A stretch of 64,000 nucleotides of DNA from JAFARZ01 sp036490795 (GCA_036490795.1 DASXDG010000066.1:1-64000); one strand, 5' to 3'; counted from the first letter of the stretch, positions 19,501 through 28,075 are shown. Made by a program: numbers and translations. The notes: generated by a model from the sequence alone, not told the origin.

Positions 19501-20843
19501 ACACTCCACGAGGACTTCCGCGCAAGCAATACTGCCTGGTCATGGGCGTGGTGAACGTCACGCCTGACTCATTTTCCGACGGCGGCACCTGGTACGGGGC
19601 GGACGCCGCGATCGCGCACGGCGTTGAGCTGGCGGCGCAGGGCGCCGACATCGTGGACGTGGGCGGTGAGTCGACCCGCCCAGGGGCGCCGCGGGTGGAC
19701 GCGGACGAGGAACTGCGCCGGATCGCGCCGGTGATCACCGGGCTGGTCCAGGCCGGCCTGCGCGTGTCCGTCGACACCATGCGGGCCAGCGTCGCGGAGT
19801 ACGCGCTCAACGCGGGCGTGCACCTGGTCAACGACGTCAGCGGCGGCCTCGCCGATCCCGACATGCCGCGCCTGGTCGCCGAGGCGGGCGTGCCGTACGT
19901 GGTGATGCACTGGCGTGGCCACAGCGCCGACATGTACGCGCGGGCGCTCTACCACGACGTGGTGCGCGAGGTCCGCGAGGAACTGTCCAGGCGGGTGGAC
20001 GAGGTGATGAAGGCGGGGGTCGAGGCGGACTGCGTGGTGCTCGACCCGGGTCTCGGCTTCGGCAAGCGGCCCGAACACAACTGGCCGCTCCTGGCCCGCA
20101 TCCCCGAGCTCGCCGTCCTTGATGGCCGGACGTTCCCCGTGCTGGTCGGCGCGTCCCGGAAGGGGTTCATCGGCGGCCTGCTCGCCGGACCGGACGGTGC
20201 CAGGCGCCCGTTCGCCGGCACCGACGACGCGACGGTGGCGCTGACCGCGCTGGCCGCCGCGAGCGGCGCGTGGTGCGTCCGGGTGCATAAGGTGCCGCCG
20301 AACGCCGACGCGGTGCGGGTCGCCGCGGCATGGCGGCAGGCGGGCCGGAACGACGTGGTGCTGGCGATCGGCGCGAACCTGGGGGACCGGCTCGGCACGC
20401 TGAAGGCCGCGATAGGAGCCGTCGGGGAGCTGCCGGACACCGAGGTGACCGCGGTCTCACCGGTTTACCAGACCGCCCCGGTCGGCGGTCCCGAGCAGCC
20501 CGACTACCTCAACGCCGTGCTGACCGCGCGGACCGGGCTGAGCCCGGGTGACCTGCTGATCAGGCTGCACGAGATCGAGGCCGGTCATGGCCGGGTGCGC
20601 GAGGTCAGGTTCGGCCCGCGGACGCTCGACATCGACATCGTGACCTATGCCGGCCAGGTGAGCGACGACCCGGTGCTCACGCTGCCGCATCCGCGTGCCC
20701 GCGAGCGCGCGTTCGTCCTCGCACCCTGGCACGACATCGATCCCGAGGCAGTGCTGCCTGGCGAGTACGGTGGACGGGTGGCCGATCTGCTCGCCGGGTC
20801 CGCCAGGGACGGGGTCCGCCGCCTGGCCGAACGGCTCACCTGA
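19497..20843 (+). CDS. folP-folK: Fused dihydropteroate synthase - HPPK
   Basis: One uninterrupted frame encodes both enzymes. DHPS occupies about residues 1-280: MGVVNVTPDSFSDGG, VGGESTRPGA, NDVSGG, DPGLGFGK and a C-terminal WCVRVHKV. HPPK follows after a linker of about 10 residues: LAIGANLGDR, SPVYQTAPVG, GRVREVRFGPRTLDIDIV and LPHPRARERAFVL. No stop or start separates them. No folB is found between them or elsewhere in the window. The start is uncertain: CTG 19497 would give a 4-nt CTGA overlap with the preceding gene, the first ATG is 19542, and no clear Shine-Dalgarno serves either. Confidence 0.9.
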   Translation: MNTPRGLPRKQYCLVMGVVNVTPDSFSDGGTWYGADAAIAHGVELAAQGADIVDVGGESTRPGAPRVDADEELRRIAPVITGLVQAGLRVSVDTMRASVAEYALNAGVHLVNDVSGGLADPDMPRLVAEAGVPYVVMHWRGHSADMYARALYHDVVREVREELSRRVDEVMKAGVEADCVVLDPGLGFGKRPEHNWPLLARIPELAVLDGRTFPVLVGASRKGFIGGLLAGPDGARRPFAGTDDATVALTALAAASGAWCVRVHKVPPNADAVRVAAAWRQAGRNDVVLAIGANLGDRLGTLKAAIGAVGELPDTEVTAVSPVYQTAPVGGPEQPDYLNAVLTARTGLSPGDLLIRLHEIEAGHGRVREVRFGPRTLDIDIVTYAGQVSDDPVLTLPHPRARERAFVLAPWHDIDPEAVLPGEYGGRVADLLAGSARDGVRRLAERLT

Positions 20844-21298
20844 TGCGTCCGACCCGCGTGACCACGCTGGCCGTGATCGTCGTGATCGCCGCCGCCCTGA
20901 CCTGGGGCCTGCTGAAGGCGGCCTACAACTCGCTGCCGCCGCTGCCGTGGACGGGCGTGCCCGCGCTGCTCGTCGTGGCCGTCTTCGAGACCGGCGCGGG
21001 TCGTGACCTGAAACGCCGCATCGACGGGCGCAAGGGCCTGAAGCCGGCCGATCCGCTGGTCGTGTCCAGGATGCTGGTGCTCGGCCGGGCGACCGCGCTG
21101 GCGGGCGCTCTGGTGGCGGGCGTGATGGTGGGGTTCGTGATCTACCTGAGCGGGATGCTGAGCAACCCCATCCCCAGGCACGACCTGATCAACGCCGCCA
21201 TCACCGGCGCGGCCGCGCTGGTCATGACCGGCGCCGCGCTGTACCTGGAGTTCTGCTGCCGGGTACCGGGCGATCCTATGGCCGGAGAAGATCGCTGA
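20843..21298 (+). CDS. DUF3180 membrane protein
   Basis: A 151-aa protein with four predicted hydrophobic segments (about 8-25, 34-50, 84-104, 120-140) and a basic loop after the second (GRDLKRRIDGRKGLKPADPLVVSRM), typical of DUF3180. Its gene habitually follows folK in actinobacteria. The function is unknown. The ATG overlaps the folK stop by one base (TGATG). Its 3' end overlaps the convergent MocR gene by 23 bp. Confidence 0.88.
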   Translation: MRPTRVTTLAVIVVIAAALTWGLLKAAYNSLPPLPWTGVPALLVVAVFETGAGRDLKRRIDGRKGLKPADPLVVSRMLVLGRATALAGALVAGVMVGFVIYLSGMLSNPIPRHDLINAAITGAAALVMTGAALYLEFCCRVPGDPMAGEDR

Positions 21299-22688
21299 TC
21301 GCCGCGATGCCCGCCGCGATCGCGCGTTCGCCGAGGTTGCCGAAGCCGAGCACGAGCTGAGCGGGTTCCGCCACGCCGCCGAACCGGTACAGGCTCATCC
21401 CGTACAGCAGGACAGAACGCTCCCGCGCGGCCTCGACGACGGCGGACTCGGTCAGCGGCGACGGCAGCTGCGCCACCGCGTGAAACCCCGCCGCCAGCCC
21501 GGTGAGGCTGACCCGCGGCGCATGCGTGGCCAGCGCGCTGGTGAGCACGTCGCGCCGCTGTGCGTAGACACCGCGCATGCGCCGCAGATGCCGGTCGTAG
21601 CGGCCCGACTCGATCAGCGTCGCCAGGGCCAGCTGGTCGAGTGCGGGCGACCCGCGGTCGCCGAGATCCTTCTCCTCGGCGATGACCGAGGACAGCGCGG
21701 GCGGGCAGACCAGCCAGCCGATGCGCAGCGCGGGCGCCAGTGACTTGCTGGCCGTGCCGAGGGTGATGACCCGGTCCGGTGCCAGTCCCTGCAGCACGCC
21801 AACCGGCTCGCGGTCGTAGCGGAACTCGGCGTCGTAGTCGTCCTCGATGATCATCGCGTCGCGGTCCGCCGCCCAGGCGGCCAGTTCGTGACGCCGGCCT
21901 GGGGAGAGCACGACCCCGGTCGGCCACTGGTGCGCGGGGGTGAGGACGACGGCGCGGACTCCGGTCGCGCGCAGGGCGGCCACGTCGATGCCGTCCTCGT
22001 CGACCGGGACCGGCACGGCGGCCACGCCGGCCCAGCCGGTGGCGTAGATGGCGTCGTTGTAGCCCGGATCCTCGACGCCCACCCGGTCGATGCCGGTCTT
22101 GGCCAGCACCCGCAGGGTGAGCCCGAGCCCTTGCGCGCAGCCGGTGCAGATCACGATGTGCTCGGGATCGGCGGCGGCCGCCCGCACCCGGCGCAGGTAC
22201 GCGGCCAGCACCTCGCGGAGCGCGGCGCTGCCGCGCGGGTCCCCGTAGTCGAACGCCGCGTTCGGCGCGGTCCGTGCGGCGTCCCGCAGCGCCCGCACCC
22301 AGTCGGCACGCGGAAAGCTGGACAGGTCGGGTACCCCGGTGCGGAAGTCCGCCAGTGCCGCCTGCCCGGCGGCGGCCGGCGGGTCGCGCCGCTGTCCGGT
22401 GTCCGCCGGCCCGGCGCGCGCGGTTTCCGCGACCCGGGTCGCGGATCCGGCAGCGGCGCTCAGGTAGCCCTCCGCCAGCAGTTGCGCGTAGCAGTCCTGG
22501 ACGAGCCCGCGCGAGACCCCGAGCTCGCTGGCCAGCTCGCGGGAGGAGGGCAGCCGCTCGCCCGCCCGCAGCCGGCCGGACCTGATCGCGTCCCGCACCG
22601 CCGCCTGCAGCTGCGCGCCGCGCTGACCTCGGCGCCGGTCCAGCGACAGCAGCAGTTCCGGACCGAGCCCCGCCCACTCAACAGCCAT
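21276..22688 (-). CDS. MocR/PdxR-type GntR regulator with aminotransferase domain
   Basis: A 470-aa regulator. The N-terminal GntR helix-turn-helix is around residues 20-85 (GERLPSSRELASELGVSRGLVQDCYAQLLAEGYL). A class I aminotransferase-like domain follows, with GDPRGSAALREVLAAYL, IIEDDYDAEFRYD and the PLP lysine in TASKSLAPALRIGW. Such proteins sense PLP or amino compounds and usually regulate a divergent neighbour. Here the divergent position holds only the tail of an MFS transporter, so its target may have been lost. Start ATG 22688. Confidence 0.9.
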   Translation of the reverse strand: MAVEWAGLGPELLLSLDRRRGQRGAQLQAAVRDAIRSGRLRAGERLPSSRELASELGVSRGLVQDCYAQLLAEGYLSAAAGSATRVAETARAGPADTGQRRDPPAAAGQAALADFRTGVPDLSSFPRADWVRALRDAARTAPNAAFDYGDPRGSAALREVLAAYLRRVRAAAADPEHIVICTGCAQGLGLTLRVLAKTGIDRVGVEDPGYNDAIYATGWAGVAAVPVPVDEDGIDVAALRATGVRAVVLTPAHQWPTGVVLSPGRRHELAAWAADRDAMIIEDDYDAEFRYDREPVGVLQGLAPDRVITLGTASKSLAPALRIGWLVCPPALSSVIAEEKDLGDRGSPALDQLALATLIESGRYDRHLRRMRGVYAQRRDVLTSALATHAPRVSLTGLAAGFHAVAQLPSPLTESAVVEAARERSVLLYGMSLYRFGGVAEPAQLVLGFGNLGERAIAAGIAAISDLLRP

Positions 22689-22709
22689 ATGCGATCATAA
22701 CTACGCTGG

Positions 22710-22837
22710 TTCCTCAGCCCGCTCCAGCTTGGTTCGGCGTGCTGGCCGGCGGCGCCGGCTATCCGGTCGCGTTCGGCCTTACCGCGCTGTTGATGGTCGC
22801 CGCGACCGCGCTAAATCGCGGGACGAAAGGGCGTTAG
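22710..22837 (+). pseudogene. C-terminal remnant of an MFS transporter
   Basis: The frame ending at TAG 22835-22837 reads PAWFGVLAGGAGYPVAFGLTALL, then MVAATALNRG. This is the last-helix pattern of major facilitator exporters (compare AAFGLTAGHTGYAAGFGLTA in the intact exporter ending at 39055). There is no start, and only about 40 residues remain. Divergent from the MocR gene, so it is probably what is left of its former target. From here to 23106 I see only the leader of the chaplin-like gene. Confidence 0.5.
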
Positions 22838-23106
22838 CCGGGACAAGCACCACTGCCCGTTCTGGACAAATGGTTATTGAATTCGCGGGTGCGTGAATTG
22901 CGGTTGATAATAACTGCGGGTAATCGGGGGGCTACCCATCGTCGGCAAAGTTCGTTACTGTATGCGCGTGGACGCTTACCGCATGCACTATCCCCCATGG
23001 CAGGAGTGTGCGGTTCGGCGCCATTTCAACCCCACGACCCTCCGCCGGATTAGTGGCGATCCGACGGAGGAAAACCCCCCGAGCTCTCGAATGAGAGGAG
23101 CAGCAC

Positions 23107-23367
23107 GTGCAGATGAAGACCCGTGTCGCAGGAGTTCTGGCGACGTCGGCGTGTGCGGTCGGCCTGATGGCCGCCCCGGCCTTCGCGTCAACGCACAACG
23201 TTTACAATTTCCGGAACGTTTCAGTCCTCAGCGACAATACGGTGAACATTCCCATCTCGATCCCGGTTGACGTGTGCGGGAATGCGATCGCGATACTCGG
23301 TTTTGCGGAGGCTAGCTGCCAGGGTGGTGCTGGCGCCTTCCTGAACAGTCCGAACGGCGGCTGGTAA
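23107..23367 (+). CDS. Chaplin-like small secreted protein
   Basis: An 86-aa secreted peptide. Signal peptide about 1-29 with an Ala-rich core ending PAFAS. The mature part contains SVLSDNTVNIPISIPVDVCGNAIAILG and a second Cys (EASCQ), the chaplin-domain pattern of two cysteines around a hydrophobic beta-prone core. Chaplins coat aerial hyphae and spores (known for Streptomyces). This copy has an unusual Gly/Asn/Trp C-terminus (NSPNGGW). GTG 23107 has AGGAG 6 nt upstream; ATG 23113 is an alternative. A strong terminator follows, so the gene is monocistronic. Confidence 0.78.
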   Translation: MQMKTRVAGVLATSACAVGLMAAPAFASTHNVYNFRNVSVLSDNTVNIPISIPVDVCGNAIAILGFAEASCQGGAGAFLNSPNGGW

Positions 23368-23386
23368 CTCGGCCGGATTCTTTGAG

Positions 23387-23412
23387 GGGGCACCGGCTGC
23401 AGCCGGTGCCCC
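23387..23412 (+). terminator. Rho-independent-like terminator of the chaplin-like gene
   Basis: Perfect 12-nt arms GGGGCACCGGCT and AGCCGGTGCCCC with a 2-nt centre, then TTCTCCTATTC. It begins 20 nt after the stop codon. The T-tract is imperfect. Confidence 0.8.
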
Positions 23413-23431
23413 TTCTCCTATTCTGGCGAGC

Positions 23432-24316
23432 GTGAGTGAATCTGGTCATCCCGCACGCCTGGCGGTGGGCATCGTCGGCGTCGGAAGGGCGGGCACCGCG
23501 CTCGGGCGCGCGTTGAGCCGGGCCGGTCATTGCGTGCTCGCGGTCTCCGCGGTATCCGACGCGTCGGTGAACCGCGCCCGTGCGAACTTCCCTGACGCGG
23601 CGATCGCCGAACCCGCCGGCGTCGTGCGCGCCGCGGACCTGGTCCTGCTCACCGTCCCCGACGACGCGCTGCCCGCTCTGGTGACCGGGCTGGTTGCCAC
23701 CGGCGCGCCGGTGGCCGGACGGATGCTGGCGCACGCGAGCGGCCGCTACGGCATCGCGGTGCTCGAGCCCGCCGCGAGGGCGGGCGCGCTGCCGCTCGCG
23801 CTGCACCCGGTGATGACGTTCACCGGCCGCGAGGAGGACACCGACCGGCTCAAGGGGCTGCGCTTCGGCGTGACCTCGCCCGATGTGCTGCGGCCCGCCG
23901 CCGAGGCGCTGGTGATCGAGATGGGCGGAGAGCCGGGCTTCATCGCCGAATCGGACCGGGAGCTGTATCACGCCGCGATCGCGTTCGCGGCGAACAACCT
24001 CACCACGCTCGTCACCGAGGCCAGCGACCTGCTCCGCGCGGCCGGCGTGGCCGAGCCCGCACGGCTGCTCGGCCCGCTGCTGTCCGCCTCCCTCGACAAC
24101 GCGCTGCGACTTGGCGACGCGGGCCTGACCGGACCGGTCGCCAGGGGAGACGCGGGTACCGTCGAGGCCCACATCGCCGCGCTGGCCGGCGCGCCCGCCA
24201 CCCGCGCCGCGTATGTCGCGCTTGCCCGGCTGACCGCGGAGCGCGCGCTCGCGGCCGGCCTGCTCACCTCCGCCGACGCCGAACGGCTGCTCGCCGTGCT
24301 AGGAGACGTGCCATGA
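23432..24316 (+). CDS. DUF2520 / Rossmann-like NAD(P)-binding protein
   Basis: A 294-aa protein. N-terminal Rossmann motif GIVGVGRAGTALGRAL around residues 13-28, VLLTVPDDALP, LALHPVMTFTG, and a C-terminal helical DUF2520 domain with YHAAIAFAANNLTTLV. The family resembles ketopantoate reductase-like and 6-phosphogluconate dehydrogenase-like folds and is regularly encoded before panC. A pantothenate-related role is plausible but unproven. GTG 23432 lies 7 nt after TATTCT, suggesting a leaderless transcript. Overlaps panC by 4 nt (ATGA). Confidence 0.85.
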   Translation: MSESGHPARLAVGIVGVGRAGTALGRALSRAGHCVLAVSAVSDASVNRARANFPDAAIAEPAGVVRAADLVLLTVPDDALPALVTGLVATGAPVAGRMLAHASGRYGIAVLEPAARAGALPLALHPVMTFTGREEDTDRLKGLRFGVTSPDVLRPAAEALVIEMGGEPGFIAESDRELYHAAIAFAANNLTTLVTEASDLLRAAGVAEPARLLGPLLSASLDNALRLGDAGLTGPVARGDAGTVEAHIAALAGAPATRAAYVALARLTAERALAAGLLTSADAERLLAVLGDVP

Positions 24317-25167
24317 CCGAACTGCTGCAAACCAGGGCTTCGCTGGCGAAGATCCCCCGCTCGGGCACGGTCGTGCTGGTACCCACGATGGGCGCGCTGC
24401 ACGACGGGCATCGCGCGCTGCTGCGCGCGGCCAGGGCGGTGCCGGACGCGTGCGTCGTCGTGTCCGTGTTCGTCAACCCGCTGCAGTTCGGGCCGGGGGA
24501 GGACCTGGACAGGTACCCGCGCACGCTGGCCGCGGACCTGGACATGTGCGAGGCCGAGGGGACCGACCTGGTCTTCGCGCCGTCCGCGCTCGAGATGTAC
24601 CCGGACGGGCAGCCGAAGGTGACCGTTAATCCCGGGCTGGCCGGGCAGGTGCTCGAGGGTGAATTCCGGCCCGGCTTCTTCGGCGGCGTGCTGACCGTGG
24701 TGCTCAAGCTGGTCAGCTTGGTGCGGCCCGATATCGCGGTGTTCGGGGAGAAGGACGCGCAGCAGCTCGCGTTGATCCGCGCGATGGTCACCGACCTCGA
24801 CCTCGGCCTGTCGATCACCGGCGTACCCACCGTGCGCGAGCCGGACGGACTGGCGATGTCGAGCAGGAACAGGTACCTGTCCGATGCCGAACGGACCACG
24901 GCGCTCGCTCTGTCCGGGGCGCTGCGGGCAGGCGTTTCGGCGGCCGCCAACGGGGCGGAGGGCGTGCTGGCGGCCGCTCAGCGGGTGCTTGGCGCCTCGC
25001 CAGGGCTATCCGTGGACTACCTGGCCCTGGTCGATCCCTCGACGTTCGCGGCGGTGACCGCGGCCGGCCCCGCGGTGCTCGCGGCCGCGGCCAGGGTGGG
25101 CACGACCCGGCTGATCGATAACATGCCCCTAGTGATCGGCGGAGCGCCGGATGCTGCTGACCGTTGA
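24313..25167 (+). CDS. panC: Pantothenate synthetase
   Basis: Joins pantoate and beta-alanine with ATP. 284 aa. Seen: VPTMGALHDGH (HxGH-like adenylate motif) near residues 23-33, SVFVNPLQFGPGEDLDRYPR, FGEKDAQQLALIR, and AMSSRNRYLS as the KMSKS-like loop. ATG 24313 overlaps the DUF2520 stop by 4 nt. The 3' end overlaps coaX by 17 nt. panD and the nad genes often found between panC and coaX are absent. Confidence 0.96.
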   Translation: MTELLQTRASLAKIPRSGTVVLVPTMGALHDGHRALLRAARAVPDACVVVSVFVNPLQFGPGEDLDRYPRTLAADLDMCEAEGTDLVFAPSALEMYPDGQPKVTVNPGLAGQVLEGEFRPGFFGGVLTVVLKLVSLVRPDIAVFGEKDAQQLALIRAMVTDLDLGLSITGVPTVREPDGLAMSSRNRYLSDAERTTALALSGALRAGVSAAANGAEGVLAAAQRVLGASPGLSVDYLALVDPSTFAAVTAAGPAVLAAAARVGTTRLIDNMPLVIGGAPDAADR

Positions 25168-25936
25168 CATCGGGAACACGAACACGGTGCTCGGCGTGTT
25201 CGATGGCGACCAGGTGGCCGAGCACTGGCGGATCGCCACAGTGCCCGATCGCACCGCCGACGAACTGGCCGTGCTGCTGCACGGGCTGCTGTCCAACAGC
25301 TCCGCCGTCGGGGAGAAGGAGATCGACGGCATCTCGCTGTGCTCGACGGTCCCGTCGGTGCTGCACGCGATGCGCGAGATGTGCGCGCGGTACTACCCCG
25401 GGCTGACCACCGTCATCGTCGAGCCCGGCGTGAAGACCGGCGTTCCGATCAGGACCGACAACCCCAAGGAAGTCGGCAGCGACCGGATCATGAACTCACT
25501 GGCGGCCGTGCACCTGTACGGCGGGCCGGCCATCGTCGTCGACTTCGGCACCTCGACGAACTTCGACGCGGTCAGCGCAAGGGGCGAGTTCGTCGGCGGC
25601 GTGCTCGCGCCCGGCATCGAGATATCGGTGGACGCCCTGTCCCGGCGGGCCGCCCAGCTGCTCAAGGTCGAGCTGACCAAGCCCGCGCACGTGATCGGCA
25701 AGAACACCGTCGAGTCGCTTCAGTCCGGCATCATCTACGGTTTCGCGTCCCAGGTCGACGGCATCGCCAGCCGGATGATGCGCGAGCTGTCGCCTTCGGA
25801 CCCCGGGGCGGTCACGGTCATCGCGACCGGCGGCCTTGCCCCGCTCGTCATCGACGAGGTGAGCGTCGTCAACGCGCACGAGCCGTGGCTCACCCTGATC
25901 GGCCTCCGCCTGGTCTACGAGCGCAACGCCGACTAA
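25151..25936 (+). CDS. coaX: Type III pantothenate kinase
   Basis: First step of CoA synthesis. 261 aa. ASKHA-fold motifs: DIGNTNTVLGVF at residues 6-17 (phosphate 1 loop), GSDRIMNSLAA with the catalytic-region Asp, VDFGTSTNFDAV, and GGVLAPGIEIS. ATG 25151 lies inside the end of panC, indicating coupling. No anti-terminator or terminator is obvious before the convergent NlpC/P60 gene, 13 nt away. Confidence 0.96.
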   Translation: MLLTVDIGNTNTVLGVFDGDQVAEHWRIATVPDRTADELAVLLHGLLSNSSAVGEKEIDGISLCSTVPSVLHAMREMCARYYPGLTTVIVEPGVKTGVPIRTDNPKEVGSDRIMNSLAAVHLYGGPAIVVDFGTSTNFDAVSARGEFVGGVLAPGIEISVDALSRRAAQLLKVELTKPAHVIGKNTVESLQSGIIYGFASQVDGIASRMMRELSPSDPGAVTVIATGGLAPLVIDEVSVVNAHEPWLTLIGLRLVYERNAD

Positions 25937-25949
25937 CCCCGGCGCGCCC

Positions 25950-26930
25950 CTACTCGATGCGGACCGCGCCGACGTAGCCACTCCAGAACACCGGCTGAAC
26001 CACGACGCCGACGCCGTAGGTGGCGGCGTCAACCATGAGGCCGTTGCCGATGTAGATCCCGACGTGGCTGATGTCGGCGAAGAAGAAGACGAGATCGCCA
26101 GGCTCCAGCTGGTTCCGTGACACGTGGATGCCGGAGTTCCACAGGTCGCCGGTGTAGTGCGGCAGTGCGATACCGAGCTGGGAGAAGGCCCACACGACGA
26201 GCCCCGAGCAGTCGAACTCGCCGGAGCCCGCGGCGCCCCACACGTACGGGTCGCCCACCTTGGTGAGCGCGTCGCGCAGCGCCTGATCGCCGATCGTCGT
26301 CGCCGTCGGCAAGGTGATGTTGGGATACGACCCGGTCTTGGTATAAACCGACATCGCCTGCGACATTGCCGCGCTATTGACCTTGTCGATGTTGGCGTCG
26401 ATCTGCGCCTTCTTGGCGCTCATCTGCTTCTGAATCGCCTCGACGTTGGCAATCTGCTGTTCGGCGGTCTGCTTTGCCCGCTGGTCCTGATCCTCTACCG
26501 CGGTCAGCGAGTTGACCCGCTGGCCGTTCGAGTCGTCCAGCGCGGTGACGGTCGAGACCTGGCCGAGGAACTGCCCGGGATTGCCGCTGCTGAGCATTTG
26601 CATGGTCGAGTTGAGCCCGGAACCCATGTAGCTTTCCGCGGCCAGCTGCGAGATGGCTGTCTTGCCCGCGGTGAGCGCCGCCTCGTCCCGCTTGGCCGCT
26701 TGCTCGGCGATCTTCTCGTCGTTCTTGGCACTGGTCAGCTGAATGTGCAGACCGTCGTACTGCTCGCTGAGCGCATTGATCTGGAACTCGAGCTGGCTAG
26801 CCTGCTTTTCGAGTGAAGACAACGAAGGGGCCGGTGCGGCCGTCTGGGCCACGCTGGTCGCCGCGGGCACCACCAGGGCGAGCGCGGTTGCCGTCGCGGC
26901 AAGACTGGCAACTGCTGTCAGTTTGCGCAC
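25950..26930 (-). CDS. Secreted NlpC/P60 peptidoglycan endopeptidase (RipA-like)
   Basis: A 326-aa secreted hydrolase. Signal peptide about 1-29, long coiled-coil region about 38-200 (heptad-rich, with EKQASQLEFQINALSEQY), then an NlpC/P60 domain about 212-326. The catalytic Cys is in FDCSGLVVWAF, His in ISHVGIYIG, and a third polar residue follows. The architecture matches mycobacterial RipA-type D-Glu/DAP endopeptidases whose coiled coil blocks the active site. The GTG 26930 start lacks a clear Shine-Dalgarno. Confidence 0.92.
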   Translation of the reverse strand: MRKLTAVASLAATATALALVVPAATSVAQTAAPAPSLSSLEKQASQLEFQINALSEQYDGLHIQLTSAKNDEKIAEQAAKRDEAALTAGKTAISQLAAESYMGSGLNSTMQMLSSGNPGQFLGQVSTVTALDDSNGQRVNSLTAVEDQDQRAKQTAEQQIANVEAIQKQMSAKKAQIDANIDKVNSAAMSQAMSVYTKTGSYPNITLPTATTIGDQALRDALTKVGDPYVWGAAGSGEFDCSGLVVWAFSQLGIALPHYTGDLWNSGIHVSRNQLEPGDLVFFFADISHVGIYIGNGLMVDAATYGVGVVVQPVFWSGYVGAVRIE

Positions 26931-27105
26931 AGCGCAGGACGATATTGGAACCGAGGTCCTGTTGTCAGCCGACTAGGGCTAACTTTTACCTTACGAGCAG
27001 CGTGTTCACGCGGAGTGGCCAAGCGAGTTCACCAAGCTGAGATGATCTGAAAGCCGTACGCCGCCCGCGGGTAAAGCTATCCGGGCGACTATCGTGGAGC
27101 CCGTC

Positions 27106-27627
27106 ATGACTTACCAGATCAGGCCTGCGCGAACTGGTGATGTGCCCGTGATCCGCAAGCTGATCGACGCAAATGTCGACTCGGGGCGATTGCTGAGTAA
27201 GGCGACGGTTACCCTCTATGAAGACATCCAGGAGTTCCGTGTAGCGGAACTTGATGGCAACTCCGGTCTTGCCGGCTGCGGCGCGGTGCATGTGCTATGG
27301 GAAGACTTGGCGGAGATCCGCACGGTAGCGGTACGCGAGGACTGCCAGGGGCTAGGGCTAGGACACGCACTCGTGGCGAAGCTCATTGCACGTTCGCGGG
27401 AGCTTGGTGTGGCCCGGGTGTTCGTGTTGACTTTCGCCGTGGACTTCTTCGCCAGCCATGGATTCAAGCCCATCAACGGCACGCCGGTAGACGCTGAGGT
27501 GTACCGGGAGCTTTTGCGCTCCTATGACGAGGGCGTCGCCGAGTTTCTGAACTTGGAGCGCGTGAAGCCTAACACCCTCGGGAACACCCGCATGCTGCTC
27601 CACCTGTTACCGGACCGGGGAAAATGA
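27106..27627 (+). CDS. GNAT amino-acid N-acetyltransferase (short NAGS, ArgA-like)
   Basis: A 173-aa single-domain GNAT. The acetyl-CoA loop is EDCQGLGLGHALV at about residues 84-96, preceded by LAEIRTVAV and followed by VFVLTFAVDFFASHGF. This pattern and length fit the actinobacterial glutamate N-acetyltransferase that starts arginine synthesis. The position before lsr2 and clpC is conserved. ATG 27106 was chosen with GGAG 6 nt upstream, rather than GTG 27094. Confidence 0.83.
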   Translation: MTYQIRPARTGDVPVIRKLIDANVDSGRLLSKATVTLYEDIQEFRVAELDGNSGLAGCGAVHVLWEDLAEIRTVAVREDCQGLGLGHALVAKLIARSRELGVARVFVLTFAVDFFASHGFKPINGTPVDAEVYRELLRSYDEGVAEFLNLERVKPNTLGNTRMLLHLLPDRGK

Positions 27628-27688
27628 ACACACGCGTTGCGCACGTGGCGAATCAAGCTCATCGGATGGGTGGGCCTAGGAGGACGCT

Positions 27689-27829
27689 ATGCTGACCGAT
27701 CTGGCAGACCTGGCTCCGCCGCTGGTAGTTGGCGTGGCCATCATCGTCGCCGTGATCTTGGTGCTGCGTCATCAGATGGCCCCGAAGCGCCGTGAGGACA
27801 ACAAGCACCGGCCGGGAGACCCGCAGTAA
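27689..27829 (+). CDS. 46-aa single-pass membrane peptide
   Basis: Begins MLTDLADLAPPLVVGVAIIV, continues through one hydrophobic helix (about 10-27) and ends in a basic hydrophilic tail (KRREDNKHRPGDPQ). An excellent Shine-Dalgarno, AGGAGGA, lies 5 nt before ATG 27689, and codon use is GC-rich at third positions. It sits between the acetyltransferase and lsr2. I do not recognise a family; the topology suggests a small membrane regulator or an accessory subunit. Confidence 0.7.
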   Translation: MLTDLADLAPPLVVGVAIIVAVILVLRHQMAPKRREDNKHRPGDPQ

Positions 27830-27844
27830 CCTGCGGTGTCCCAC

Positions 27845-27864
27845 ATATCGGAAACGGCCGATAT
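27845..27864. terminator. Hairpin after the small membrane gene
   Basis: Arms ATATCGG and CCGATAT with a 6-nt loop, 15 nt after the stop codon. There is no T-run, so termination is uncertain. The remaining gap to lsr2 is comparatively AT-rich, and I see no gene in it. Confidence 0.4.
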
Positions 27865-28075
27865 CCGCAGATCTGTCCCGCCATGCAGAAGACTAACTAC
27901 GTCTCGATTCGGTGATTACGGAGCGTTACCGGCGCCGCAGCACTTCCTGAAGAGCGGCGCCAACGTACAACCGCTAAAATCGGCGAATCGCGCCTAGTGG
28001 AATTGTCAACCGCAACTGATTGGGTATATCTTTGGGCACCGAATAGGTTGCTCAGTCAGCAGAAGGGCAGATTCC

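Noticed and set aside
26931..27105. Cyclic di-AMP riboswitch upstream of the NlpC/P60 gene
   Set aside because: Such riboswitches often precede this gene class, but I could not find the conserved core segments in the leader.
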